Shown piece after piece: positions 31,380 to 39,649 of a stretch of DNA of 64,000 nucleotides (position 1 is the first letter of the stretch; each line of letters starts with the position of its first letter). Source of the stretch: Sphingobium limneticum. Lineage in GTDB: Bacteria; Pseudomonadota; Alphaproteobacteria; Sphingomonadales; Sphingomonadaceae. Under the pieces are notes generated by a model that had not been told where the DNA came from, ran no database searches, and was given only the letters and a program-made list of their open reading frames with translations. Position numbers and translations under genes: made by a program. Location: the NCBI RefSeq assembly GCF_008710155.1, contig NZ_VYPZ01000004.1, forward strand, positions 62,001 to 126,000. The letters run 5' to 3'.

Positions 31380-33617
31380 ATGAGGTTCATCACGACCAAG
31401 GCTTTGGCGATTCTGCTGTGCAGCGGCGTATCGCAGGTCGCGTTGGCGCAGGAGGCGGCAAGCGCGCCCCAGCCGACAGCGGATAATGGAGACATCATCG
31501 TCACCGCGCAGCGCCGGTCGCAATCCATGCTGTCTGTGCCGCTGGCCATTTCCGCGCTGGGTGGCGAAACGCTCCAGAATAAGGGGATTTCCAATTCCGC
31601 CGCGCTAGCGACGGCGGTGCCCAATTTGCAGGTCAGCAGCCCCTATGGCAGCACCCAGCCCAATTTCTCGCTGCGCGGCATCAGCGTCGCCAATGAATAT
31701 AACAGCAATCAGGCTTCGCCCGTGGGCGTCTATATCGACGACGTCTATATCGCTGCGCGGACCAGCCATGGCATGGGCCTGTTCGATCTGGATCGGGTGG
31801 AAGTGCTGCGCGGGCCGCAGGGCACTTTGTTCGGTCGCAACACGACCGGCGGCGCGATCAACTTCATCACCCGCGCACCCAAATTGTCGGGCACCAACAG
31901 CTATGCCGAGGTCGGCTACGGCAATTTCAACACGTCCAAGGCGCAGGCCGCGATCGAAACCACGATGGTCGAGGATGAATTGGGCATCCGCGTCGCCGGC
32001 AATTATGAAAAGGGCGACGGCATGCTGCACAATGTCGCGCCGGGCGGTCGGGATTCCAACAGCGTCGATACGGCGCAGGGCCGCGTCTATCTGCGCATGA
32101 AGCCGGGCAATGGTCCGCTGGATATCAAGATTCGCGCCTATGCGGGCCGCGATCGCGGGGCGCAGGCGGCCATCCATGGGCTGACCGGTCCCAACACGCC
32201 AGGACAGGGCTTTTTCGACATCAACGAAAATGACGTCGGCGAAAACCGCACCGACGCCTGGGGCGTGGCGGCCAATGTCGCGCTGGAGCTAAGCCCCACG
32301 GTCACGCTGACGTCGATCACATCCTATGATGGCGGCAAGCAGAATTTGCAGCAGGCGGCGGACGGGTCGCCGCTTAACGTGCTCAACATCAACTGGCGCT
32401 CCAATTTCCGTCAGTTCAGCGAGGAAGCGCGCCTGAATTATGAGGGCGAGCGGCTGAAGCTGGTGGGCGGCGGCTTTTACGGCTGGGACCGCACGATCAC
32501 CGACAATCGCTTCAATATCGGCAGCGCTCTGGCGCCCGGTGTCGATGGTGGCTTCTTCCAGCATTATCGCCAGACGCGGAGATCCTATGCGGCCTTCCTT
32601 CAGGGCGATTACGGCCTGACCGACAAGCTGGTGCTGACCTTGGGCGCGCGCTACACTTGGGACAAGGCGAAATATGGCGACGCCTATGCCTATCTGTTCG
32701 CCGGCCCCTTCGGCAGTGCGGGGACGCCGTTGGCCAGCACCGTGCCCTGCGCCGGGGTGGCGGGCACTTGCGCCTATGATCCTGCGGCTCGCTATGCGAT
32801 CGACGGCAGTAACAAGGCGCTGACCGGCCGCGCGGCATTGAGCTACACCTTCGATGGCGGCACTCTGGTTTATGCCAGCTATAGCAGGGGCTATCGGTCC
32901 GGCGCGTTCAATGGCGGCGGCTACACGTCGTCGGTCGGCATCACCTATATCGACCCCGAACGGGTCAATGCCTATGAAGTGGGCGTCAAGGGCCGCTTCC
33001 TGGACAATAAGCTGACCCTGTCGGCGGCCGGCTTCTATTATGACTATAGCAACCAGCAGGTGCAGGATACGCGGCCCGGCCCGGTATCCTTCCTGGTCAA
33101 TGCGCCCAAGTCGCAAGTCTATGGCGGCGAAGTGGAGGCCAGCCTGCGGCCGATCGACGGCCTGGTCATCAACCTGTCGGGCGGCTACCTCCATGCCACC
33201 TACAAGGATCTGACGTTGCAGAACACGGACCTGTCGGGCAACGACCTGCCCTTCGCGCCGCGCTGGACGGGAACGGCCGGGTTCGACTGGACGATCTTCG
33301 ATACCGGCAGCGACAGCCTGACCTTCTCCCCCACGGTAAATTATTTCAGCCGGCAGTATTTCTCGCCCTTCAACGGCACCGACGCGGTCGGCACGGCGCA
33401 GAATAACGCGGAATTGCAGCAGAAGGGCTATGCCAAGGTCAACGCCACGTTGGCCTGGGCACATGGGCCGTTCCAGCTGCGCGGGTGGATCAACAACGCC
33501 TTCAACCGCAAGACCTACAGCTATGGTCTGGACCTGCGCGGGGCGGGCTTCCCCTACAACTTCCTGGTTCCAGCCATGCCGCGTACGTTCGGTGTGACCG
33601 GCCGGTTCAGCTTCTGA
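31380..33617 (+). CDS. TonB-dependent receptor 1
   Basis: This 745-aa outer-membrane receptor has a signal peptide MRFITTKALAILLCSGVSQVALA. TonB box: NGDIIVTAQRR. The plug domain (to ~residue 150) contains LFDLDRVEVLRGPQGTLFGRNTTGGAINFITR. The 22-strand barrel follows, with LVYASYSRGYRSGAFNGG and the C-terminal PRTFGVTGRFSF ending in Phe, as barrel proteins do. Sphingomonads use such receptors to import bulky or hydrophobic substrates. It leads a + operon with the P450, regulator and dehydrogenases, so it probably imports the substrate of that pathway. Confidence 0.95.
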   Translation: MRFITTKALAILLCSGVSQVALAQEAASAPQPTADNGDIIVTAQRRSQSMLSVPLAISALGGETLQNKGISNSAALATAVPNLQVSSPYGSTQPNFSLRGISVANEYNSNQASPVGVYIDDVYIAARTSHGMGLFDLDRVEVLRGPQGTLFGRNTTGGAINFITRAPKLSGTNSYAEVGYGNFNTSKAQAAIETTMVEDELGIRVAGNYEKGDGMLHNVAPGGRDSNSVDTAQGRVYLRMKPGNGPLDIKIRAYAGRDRGAQAAIHGLTGPNTPGQGFFDINENDVGENRTDAWGVAANVALELSPTVTLTSITSYDGGKQNLQQAADGSPLNVLNINWRSNFRQFSEEARLNYEGERLKLVGGGFYGWDRTITDNRFNIGSALAPGVDGGFFQHYRQTRRSYAAFLQGDYGLTDKLVLTLGARYTWDKAKYGDAYAYLFAGPFGSAGTPLASTVPCAGVAGTCAYDPAARYAIDGSNKALTGRAALSYTFDGGTLVYASYSRGYRSGAFNGGGYTSSVGITYIDPERVNAYEVGVKGRFLDNKLTLSAAGFYYDYSNQQVQDTRPGPVSFLVNAPKSQVYGGEVEASLRPIDGLVINLSGGYLHATYKDLTLQNTDLSGNDLPFAPRWTGTAGFDWTIFDTGSDSLTFSPTVNYFSRQYFSPFNGTDAVGTAQNNAELQQKGYAKVNATLAWAHGPFQLRGWINNAFNRKTYSYGLDLRGAGFPYNFLVPAMPRTFGVTGRFSF

Positions 33618-33634
33618 CGCCGGGAGAGCGCCCC

Positions 33635-34867
33635 ATGACCGCGACCATAACCGCCCCGGACCTGAAAGATCCCGACCTCTATTTCGACCGGGCGCCGCAC
33701 GATCTGTTCGCGCAGCTGCGGACCGAACAGCCCGTCTATTGGAACCCGGAAAGCGACGGGGCGGGGTTCTGGGCGCTCACCCGCTATGCCGACATCGTCG
33801 CGGTGTCGCGCAATCCGGGCCTCTTCTCGTCCGCGTACGAAAATGGCGGGCATCGGATCTTCAACGAGAATGAGGTCGGGTTGACAGGCGCAGGGGAGGC
33901 GGCGATCGGCATCCCCTTCATCTCGGTCGATCCGCCGGTCCATACCCAATATCGCAAGTTCATCATGCCCGCTCTGTCGCCCGCGCGGCTGGCGGGGATA
34001 GAGGAGCGCATCCATGCCCGGTGCCTCAGCCTGATCGACAGGATTCCGCTGGGTGAGACGGTCGATCTGGTGCCGTTGCTGTCGGCGCCGCTGCCGCTGC
34101 TGACGCTGTGCGAGCTGCTCGACCTGCCGACCGGTATGTGGGTGAAGCTGTACGATTGGACCAATGCCTTCGTTGGCGAGGATGATCCCGATTTTCGCCA
34201 GTCTCTGCAAGCGATGGCGGCGATATTGGGCGAATTCATGGCCTTTTCCCAACAGCTGTACGAGGAAAGGCGGGCGACGCCGGGGCAGGATCTGGCGACG
34301 TTGCTGGCGACCATGGAGGTCAATGGCCAGCCGGTGACGTTCCAGGAATTTGTCGGCAACCTCATTCTGGCGCTGGTCGGCGCGAACGAGACGACGCGCA
34401 ATTCGCTGAGCCACAGCGTCGCGGCCTTTGACGCCAATCCCGACCAGTGGGATCTGGTCCGTGCCGATCCGACACTGCTGAAAAACGGCGTGCGCGAAAT
34501 GGTGCGCTATGCCAGCCCGGTCATGCACATGCGGCGGACGGCGACGGCGGATACCGAAATCGGCGGGCAGGCGATCCGTAAAGGCGATAAGATCGTGCTG
34601 TGGTATATCGCCGCCAATCGCGACGAGAGCGTCTTTCCCGACCCCGACCGGTTCGACATCAGGCGGGGGAATATCCAGCATCTGGGCTTTGGCACCGGTC
34701 AGCATGTGTGCGTCGGATCGCGCCTTGCCGAAATGCAGCTGAGGGTGGCTTTCAGTCTATTGGCGGAGCGTGTCGGCCGGTTCAAGATGATGGCGGCACC
34801 ACGCCGATTCAGGTCCAACTTCATCAACGGGCTGAAGAATCTGGACGTGCAGATGGTCGCTGCATGA
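33635..34867 (+). CDS. Cytochrome P450
   Basis: This is a 410-aa soluble bacterial P450. I-helix: ALVGANETTRNSLSH (the usual acidic/Thr pair reads NETT). ExxR: REMVRYASPVMHMRRTA. Heme loop: LGFGTGQHVCVGSRLAEMQ with the Cys ligand. It hydroxylates an unknown compound using a ferredoxin and reductase that are not encoded next to it. ATG 33635 follows the receptor stop by 17 bp. The ORF upstream overlaps the receptor and is not used. The group resembles P450s of terpene and aromatic catabolism. Confidence 0.94.
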   Translation: MTATITAPDLKDPDLYFDRAPHDLFAQLRTEQPVYWNPESDGAGFWALTRYADIVAVSRNPGLFSSAYENGGHRIFNENEVGLTGAGEAAIGIPFISVDPPVHTQYRKFIMPALSPARLAGIEERIHARCLSLIDRIPLGETVDLVPLLSAPLPLLTLCELLDLPTGMWVKLYDWTNAFVGEDDPDFRQSLQAMAAILGEFMAFSQQLYEERRATPGQDLATLLATMEVNGQPVTFQEFVGNLILALVGANETTRNSLSHSVAAFDANPDQWDLVRADPTLLKNGVREMVRYASPVMHMRRTATADTEIGGQAIRKGDKIVLWYIAANRDESVFPDPDRFDIRRGNIQHLGFGTGQHVCVGSRLAEMQLRVAFSLLAERVGRFKMMAAPRRFRSNFINGLKNLDVQMVAA

Positions 34868-34874
34868 GGAGAGG

Positions 34875-35758
34875 ATGATGGACCTGGTCCGGGGATCGAC
34901 CGACGAGGAAATCATTTCGGACGCGCTGGGCCGCGCGCCCGATATCCAGCTGGGCGCCGATCATGGCGCTGGCGCCTGTGCCGGTGGCGCCAGTTCGTGG
35001 GCAGCTATACCCTGCCGGCGCTGCCCGATCCGATGTTCGTCGTGCATATTGCGGGCAAACCCAATGTGCGCACCTGGGAAAGGGACGGGTGGAGCGAGAC
35101 GAGTTCGCTGCCCGGATGCGCCACCATCGTGCCGTCGGGGCATCCGACCGGATGGCTGGTCGATGGCGAGCTGGACGTCGTGACGCTGAGCGTCGCGTCG
35201 ACCGACCTGCAACGCGCGCCCGCGCTCGACCAGTTCCGGCGGATGCGCTTTGCCTTTTCCGATCCGCTGGGCGTCGCGCTGACGCGGCAGGTGCTGGGCG
35301 AACTTTATGCGCCGCAGACGAAGGAGCGGGACGTCTATGTCGGCGCGCTGGTCGATGCGCTGAAAGCCCATATGATGCGCGGGCCAGTGAGCGCCAGCAG
35401 CGCGGACATCCCGACCGCCGCTTTCTCCTCCTATCGCATCCATGCGATCATGAACGCCATATTGGAACGGCCGGAAGCCAGCCATCATCTGGAGGAACTG
35501 GCGGCGCAGGCAGGCATCACGCCGACCCATTTCTGCCGCGTGTTCAAGAAGGCGACGGGTGTGTCGCCACATCAATATGTCATGCGCGCGCGGCTCGACC
35601 GAGCGCAGCAGATGCTGGAACAGTCCGACACGTCGATGGCGACCATTGCCGACGCGCTGGGCTTTACCAGCCAGAGCCATTTCACCCGCGCCTTCCGCCA
35701 ATTTGCCGGCGAAACGCCGAGCGATTTTCGCAGGCGCCGTCAGGAGACGCTTCAGTGA
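34875..35758 (+). pseudogene. AraC-family regulator, frameshifted paralogue
   Basis: This is a paralogue of the regulator at 27353. The first frame reads MDLVRGSTDEEIISDALGRAPDIQLGADHGA and then turns to nonsense. A second frame resumes at ~34976 with RLCRWRQFVGSYTLPALPDPMFVVHIAG and runs to the stop, matching the intact paralogue (EAIIADTLKRAPEVKL, RFSRWRQFVGSYALPAL). A single base change of length near 34966-34976 (GGCGCTGGCGCC) explains it. The downstream frame has a GTG at 34997 and still codes both helix-turn-helix motifs, so a truncated protein could be made. Sequencing error is possible. Confidence 0.8.
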
Positions 35759-37221
35759 GTGCTATTCAGGGTTTTGAAGGACTGGTCCTGCCGGATCTGG
35801 CGTTGCGGGCGGGCGGCGATCGGCTGGCCACCGGGGCGACGATCGCCGATATCGATCCCTGCACGGCGCAGGCCTTTGCGCAAGTGCCGGTGGCCGATGG
35901 GAGTCAGGTGGATGCGATCGTGCAAGCGGCACACCGGGCGTTCCATGATCCGGCCTGGCGCGACCTGACGCCGCTGGCGCGCGAGCGGTTGCTGCATCGC
36001 TTTGCCGATGCGATCGAGGCGGACCTGCCCCGGCTGGCGGCGCTGGAAGCGCTGGACGCGGGCAAGCCGATCGGCGTGACGGAGACGGTCGATATCCCGG
36101 CCGCGATCGGATGGCTGCGCACCTATGCCGGCTGGCCGACCAAGCTGGCTGGCCGGGCGGGCACATTGTCCGCAACGCCAGGGCAGTGGCATGTCTATTC
36201 GCGGCGCGAGCCGATCGGCGTGGTGGCGGCCATCACGCCGTGGAATTTTCCGCTGGTGCTGGCGATGTGGAAGATCGCGCCGGCGCTGGCGGCCGGTTGC
36301 ACCGTCGTTCTGAAGCCTGCGCCGGAAACGCCGCTGTCGGCGCTGCGGCTGGTGGAACTGGCGCGGCAGGCAGGGTTGCCGGACGGGGTGCTGAGCGTCG
36401 TGACGGGCGATGGGGCTACGGGCGCGGCGCTGGTCGAGCATCCGCTGATCGCGAAGGTCGCCTTCACCGGATCGACCGCGACGGGGCAGGGGATATTGCG
36501 GGCGTCCGTGCCTGATCTCAAGCGGGTGACGCTGGAACTGGGCGGCAAGTCGCCGTCCATCATCTGCGCCGACGCGGACCTGTCGGTCGCTATTCCGCAG
36601 GCGGCGATGGGCTGTTTCTTCAACAGCGGGCAGGTCTGCTATGCCGGCACGCGCCTCTATGTGCATCGGTCGGTCTATGATGAGGTGGTCGAGGGGATCG
36701 CCGCCTTCGCTGCCGGATTGACATTGGGGCGCAGCGCCGATCGCACCACCGCGCTCGGCCCGTTGATCAGCGCGCGCCAGCATGAGCGGGTGACGGGCTA
36801 TGTCGACCGCGCACGGGCGGCGGGGATGGAGGCGGTTGCGGCCAATGCCGCGCTGCCCGGCGAAGGCTATTATTTCGCGCCGACCCTGTTGCGTGATGTG
36901 CCCCGCGACGCGGAGGCAGCGCGCGAGGAGATATTCGGCCCTGTGCTGGCCACGGCCGCCTTCGACGATCTGGACGAGGCGATCGACCTGGCCAATGACA
37001 GCCCATACGGCCTGGCCGCCCATGTCTTCACCCGCGACCTAGCGACCGCGCACCGCACGGCGGCGCGGCTGGAGGCTGGAACGGCCTTTATCAATTGCGT
37101 GATGCTGGCCGACCCGGCCTTCCCCTTCGGCGGCATGAAAATGTCCGGCATCGGCCGCGAAAATGGCAGCGAAGTGCTGGACGCCTATCTGGAACCCAAG
37201 ACGGTGGTGGTGGCATTATGA
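35755..37221 (+). CDS. Aldehyde dehydrogenase 1
   Basis: This 488-aa NAD(P)-dependent aldehyde dehydrogenase starts at GTG 35755, which overlaps the previous stop (GTGA). The cofactor region is ITPWNFPLVLAMWKIAPALAAG. The general base is Glu in VTLELGGKSP. The catalytic Cys is in FFNSGQVCYAGTRLYV. The C terminus PFGGMKMSGIGRENG is typical. It lies in the P450/alcohol dehydrogenase operon and would take an aldehyde made by the alcohol dehydrogenase at 38441 to the acid. Confidence 0.94.
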   Translation: MSAIQGFEGLVLPDLALRAGGDRLATGATIADIDPCTAQAFAQVPVADGSQVDAIVQAAHRAFHDPAWRDLTPLARERLLHRFADAIEADLPRLAALEALDAGKPIGVTETVDIPAAIGWLRTYAGWPTKLAGRAGTLSATPGQWHVYSRREPIGVVAAITPWNFPLVLAMWKIAPALAAGCTVVLKPAPETPLSALRLVELARQAGLPDGVLSVVTGDGATGAALVEHPLIAKVAFTGSTATGQGILRASVPDLKRVTLELGGKSPSIICADADLSVAIPQAAMGCFFNSGQVCYAGTRLYVHRSVYDEVVEGIAAFAAGLTLGRSADRTTALGPLISARQHERVTGYVDRARAAGMEAVAANAALPGEGYYFAPTLLRDVPRDAEAAREEIFGPVLATAAFDDLDEAIDLANDSPYGLAAHVFTRDLATAHRTAARLEAGTAFINCVMLADPAFPFGGMKMSGIGRENGSEVLDAYLEPKTVVVAL

Positions 37222-37637
37222 GTGACGCAAGCGTGCATGAAGGCGGGTGCCTGTGCGGACAGGTGCGTTACAGCTTTACCGGCGATCCGCTGCTGGTGGC
37301 GCTGTGCCATTGCACCCATTGCCGCAAGCAGGGCGGCGCGCCCTTCTCTCTGATCTGTGCGGTGGCGGACGAGGCCTATAGCGAACGGGGCGAAACGCGC
37401 ATCTATGAGGATCGCGGCGAAAGCGGCGCGGCGGTTCATCGCCATTTCTGCGCCACATGCGGGTCGCCGATCCGGTCGATGGCGGCAGCGTTGCCGGGGC
37501 TGACGATCGTCAAGGCGGGGACGCTCGACACGCCCGACCAGTGGCCCCCGGTGCTGGAGGCCTATTGCGACAGCGCCCTCAGCTGGATGCCCACCATCAC
37601 CGACCAGCGTTTCGCGCGGTCCAATATCGGAGAATGA
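37218..37637 (+). CDS. GFA/CENP-V family zinc protein
   Basis: This is a 139-aa Mss4-like zinc-fold protein: GGCLCGQVRYSF, LCHCTHCRKQGGAPFS and HFCATCGSPIRS supply Cys ligands. ATGA overlap with the aldehyde dehydrogenase stop shows it is part of the operon. Family members are named for glutathione-dependent formaldehyde activation, but the reaction is rarely proven. Here it could act on a glutathione adduct or aldehyde of the pathway; that is only context. Confidence 0.88.
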   Translation: MSDASVHEGGCLCGQVRYSFTGDPLLVALCHCTHCRKQGGAPFSLICAVADEAYSERGETRIYEDRGESGAAVHRHFCATCGSPIRSMAAALPGLTIVKAGTLDTPDQWPPVLEAYCDSALSWMPTITDQRFARSNIGE

Positions 37638-37638
37638 G

Positions 37639-38430
37639 ATGAGCAATCTGGATGGCAAGACCGCCTGGGTCACGGGCGCGGGATCGGGCATCGGCCGGGC
37701 GACCGCGATCGCGCTGGCGCAGGCGGGCGCGAGCGTGGTGCTGGGCGATATCAATCCGGCGGGGCTGGAGGAAACGGCCGGGCTGTGCGGCGGTGCGGCG
37801 ACCCTGTCGCTGACGCAGGACGTCACCAGCGAAGCGGCATGGGCGGATGGGGCGGCGGCGATCGACGCCCGCTTCGGCCGGCTCGACATATTGGTCAACA
37901 ATGCCGGCATCATGATGGCCCAGCCGTTCGAAGACGCGCCGGTCGAGATACTGCGCCGGCAGAATCGCATCAATGTGGAGAGCGTCTATATCGGCATGCA
38001 GGTGGCATTGCCGCTGATGCGCCGCACGATTGCCGATGGGGCGAAGGGCGCGTCGATCATCAATATCGCGTCCGTCTATGGCATGGTCGCGGGTGCACAG
38101 TTCGCCGCCTACAGCGCCACCAAGGGCGCGGTCCGATCGCTGAGCCGCGCGGTCGCCTACGAACTGGCGAAGACCGGCATTCGCGTCAATTGCGTGTTGC
38201 CGGGACCGGTGCAGACCAATTTGGGCGCAGATTGGGAGCCGCCGCGCGACGAGACGGGCGCACCGATTCCGCCGGAGGTCGCGCTGGCCGCCTGGGCGCA
38301 GCTGATCCCGATGGGCCGGCTGGGCATCGCGCAGGATATCGCCCCGCTCGTCGCCTTCCTGGCCGGCGACGATGCCGCTTTCATCACCGGCGCGGAATTC
38401 GTTGCCGATGGTGGTTATACCGCAGCCTGA
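37639..38430 (+). CDS. Short-chain dehydrogenase/reductase 1
   Basis: This is a 263-aa classical SDR. Cofactor motif: VTGAGSGIGRATAIAL, with LGDINP after beta-2 favouring NAD. NNAG: DILVNNAGIMM. Catalytic Ser in NIASVYG, Tyr and Lys in YSATKGA. C terminus ITGAEFVADGGYTAA. It probably oxidises a secondary alcohol made by the P450. It starts 1 bp after the GFA stop, so it is co-transcribed. Confidence 0.93.
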   Translation: MSNLDGKTAWVTGAGSGIGRATAIALAQAGASVVLGDINPAGLEETAGLCGGAATLSLTQDVTSEAAWADGAAAIDARFGRLDILVNNAGIMMAQPFEDAPVEILRRQNRINVESVYIGMQVALPLMRRTIADGAKGASIINIASVYGMVAGAQFAAYSATKGAVRSLSRAVAYELAKTGIRVNCVLPGPVQTNLGADWEPPRDETGAPIPPEVALAAWAQLIPMGRLGIAQDIAPLVAFLAGDDAAFITGAEFVADGGYTAA

Positions 38431-38440
38431 AGGACATATC

Positions 38441-39547
38441 ATGGACAGTATCGCCGCCATCGCCCGCGCGCCGCATCACCCCTTCACGGTCGAGCCGATC
38501 GTCATCGATCCGCCCCGGCCGGGCGAGGTGCTGGTGCGGATCGCCGGGGTCGGGCTGTGCCATACCGATCTGGTCGCGCGGGACCAGTTCATCCCGATCC
38601 CGCTGCCCGCCGTGCTGGGCCATGAAGGGGCCGGTATCGTCGAAGCGGTTGGCGAGGGCGTGACCAAGGTGGCGCCGGGCGATCGGGTCGTCATCGGCTT
38701 TGCCAGTTGCGGCCATTGCGCGCGCTGTGACGAGCATCTGCCATCCTATTGCCGTGAATTTCCGATGCTCAACTATGCGGGCACGCGGGCGGACGGCAGT
38801 TCGGGCCTGCGGCAGGGCGACGCGGCGCTGTCCGGCCATTTCTTCGGCCAGTCCTCCTTCGCCGGGCATGCGTTGGCGCAGGAGCGCAATGTCGTGAAGA
38901 TCGAGGCGACGGACGTGCCGCTGGAACTGCTGGGGCCGCTGGCCTGCGGATTCCAGACCGGGGCGGGCGGGGTGATGCGATCGCTCGCTTGTCCGGCCGG
39001 ATCGACCATCGCCATTTTCGGCGCGGGGCCGGTGGGGCTGGCGGCGGTGATGGGCGCGGTGATCCAGGAGTGCGCGACGATCATCGTGGTCGAACCGGTG
39101 GCCAGCCGTCGCGACCTGGCACTGTCGCTGGGCGCGACCCATGCGATCGACCCGGCGGCGGAGGCGGTGCTGCCGGATGCGATCCGCGCGATCGTGGCGG
39201 ACGGGGTGGAATTCGCGTTCGAGACGAGCGGGCGGGAAGCGGTGGTGGAGGCAGCGCTGGCGTCTCTGGGCAGCCATGGCCTGCTGGGACTGGTGGGCGT
39301 GCCGCCCAAGCCGGAGAGCAGCCTGACGATCAATCTCGCCGCGCTCATCACCTACGGCCACCGCATCCATGGCATCATCGAGGGCGACAGCGATCTTGAT
39401 GGCTTCATCCCGGAACTGGTGGAGCTGTATCGGGCGGGGCGTTTCCCGTTCGATCGCCTGATCCAGACCTTCCCGCTGGCGCAGATCAACGAGGCGGTGG
39501 AGGCACAGGCGCGGGGCGATTGCGTGAAGGCCGTGCTGATCCCCTGA
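38441..39547 (+). CDS. Zinc-dependent alcohol dehydrogenase (aryl/terpenyl-alcohol type)
   Basis: This is a 368-aa medium-chain alcohol dehydrogenase. Catalytic Zn: GLCHTDLVARD and LGHEGAGIVEAVG, plus LACGFQTGAGG. Structural Zn: CGHCARCDEHLPSYC (four Cys). NAD site: IAIFGAGPVGLAAVMG. The long loop between them (LNYAGTRADGSSGL, HFFGQSSFAGHALAQERNVVKI) is typical of aryl-alcohol and geraniol-type enzymes. ATG 38441 follows the SDR stop by 10 bp. It is the last gene of the + operon and is followed by a strong terminator. Confidence 0.93.
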   Translation: MDSIAAIARAPHHPFTVEPIVIDPPRPGEVLVRIAGVGLCHTDLVARDQFIPIPLPAVLGHEGAGIVEAVGEGVTKVAPGDRVVIGFASCGHCARCDEHLPSYCREFPMLNYAGTRADGSSGLRQGDAALSGHFFGQSSFAGHALAQERNVVKIEATDVPLELLGPLACGFQTGAGGVMRSLACPAGSTIAIFGAGPVGLAAVMGAVIQECATIIVVEPVASRRDLALSLGATHAIDPAAEAVLPDAIRAIVADGVEFAFETSGREAVVEAALASLGSHGLLGLVGVPPKPESSLTINLAALITYGHRIHGIIEGDSDLDGFIPELVELYRAGRFPFDRLIQTFPLAQINEAVEAQARGDCVKAVLIP

Positions 39548-39600
39548 ACTTTCCGTTCTTTTCGAGCGGACGGATATATTTGGCCCGGGGGACCGCATCG

Positions 39601-39640
39601 AGAAACGGGCCGCTTCCTTTTCAGGAAACGGCCCGTTTCT
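39601..39640. terminator. Bidirectional terminator between ADH and TonB receptor 2
   Basis: AGAAACGGGCCG (39601-39612) pairs perfectly with CGGCCCGTTTCT (39629-39640), a 12-bp stem between two convergent genes. Confidence 0.9.
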
Positions 39641-39649
39641 AGCGCCCGT

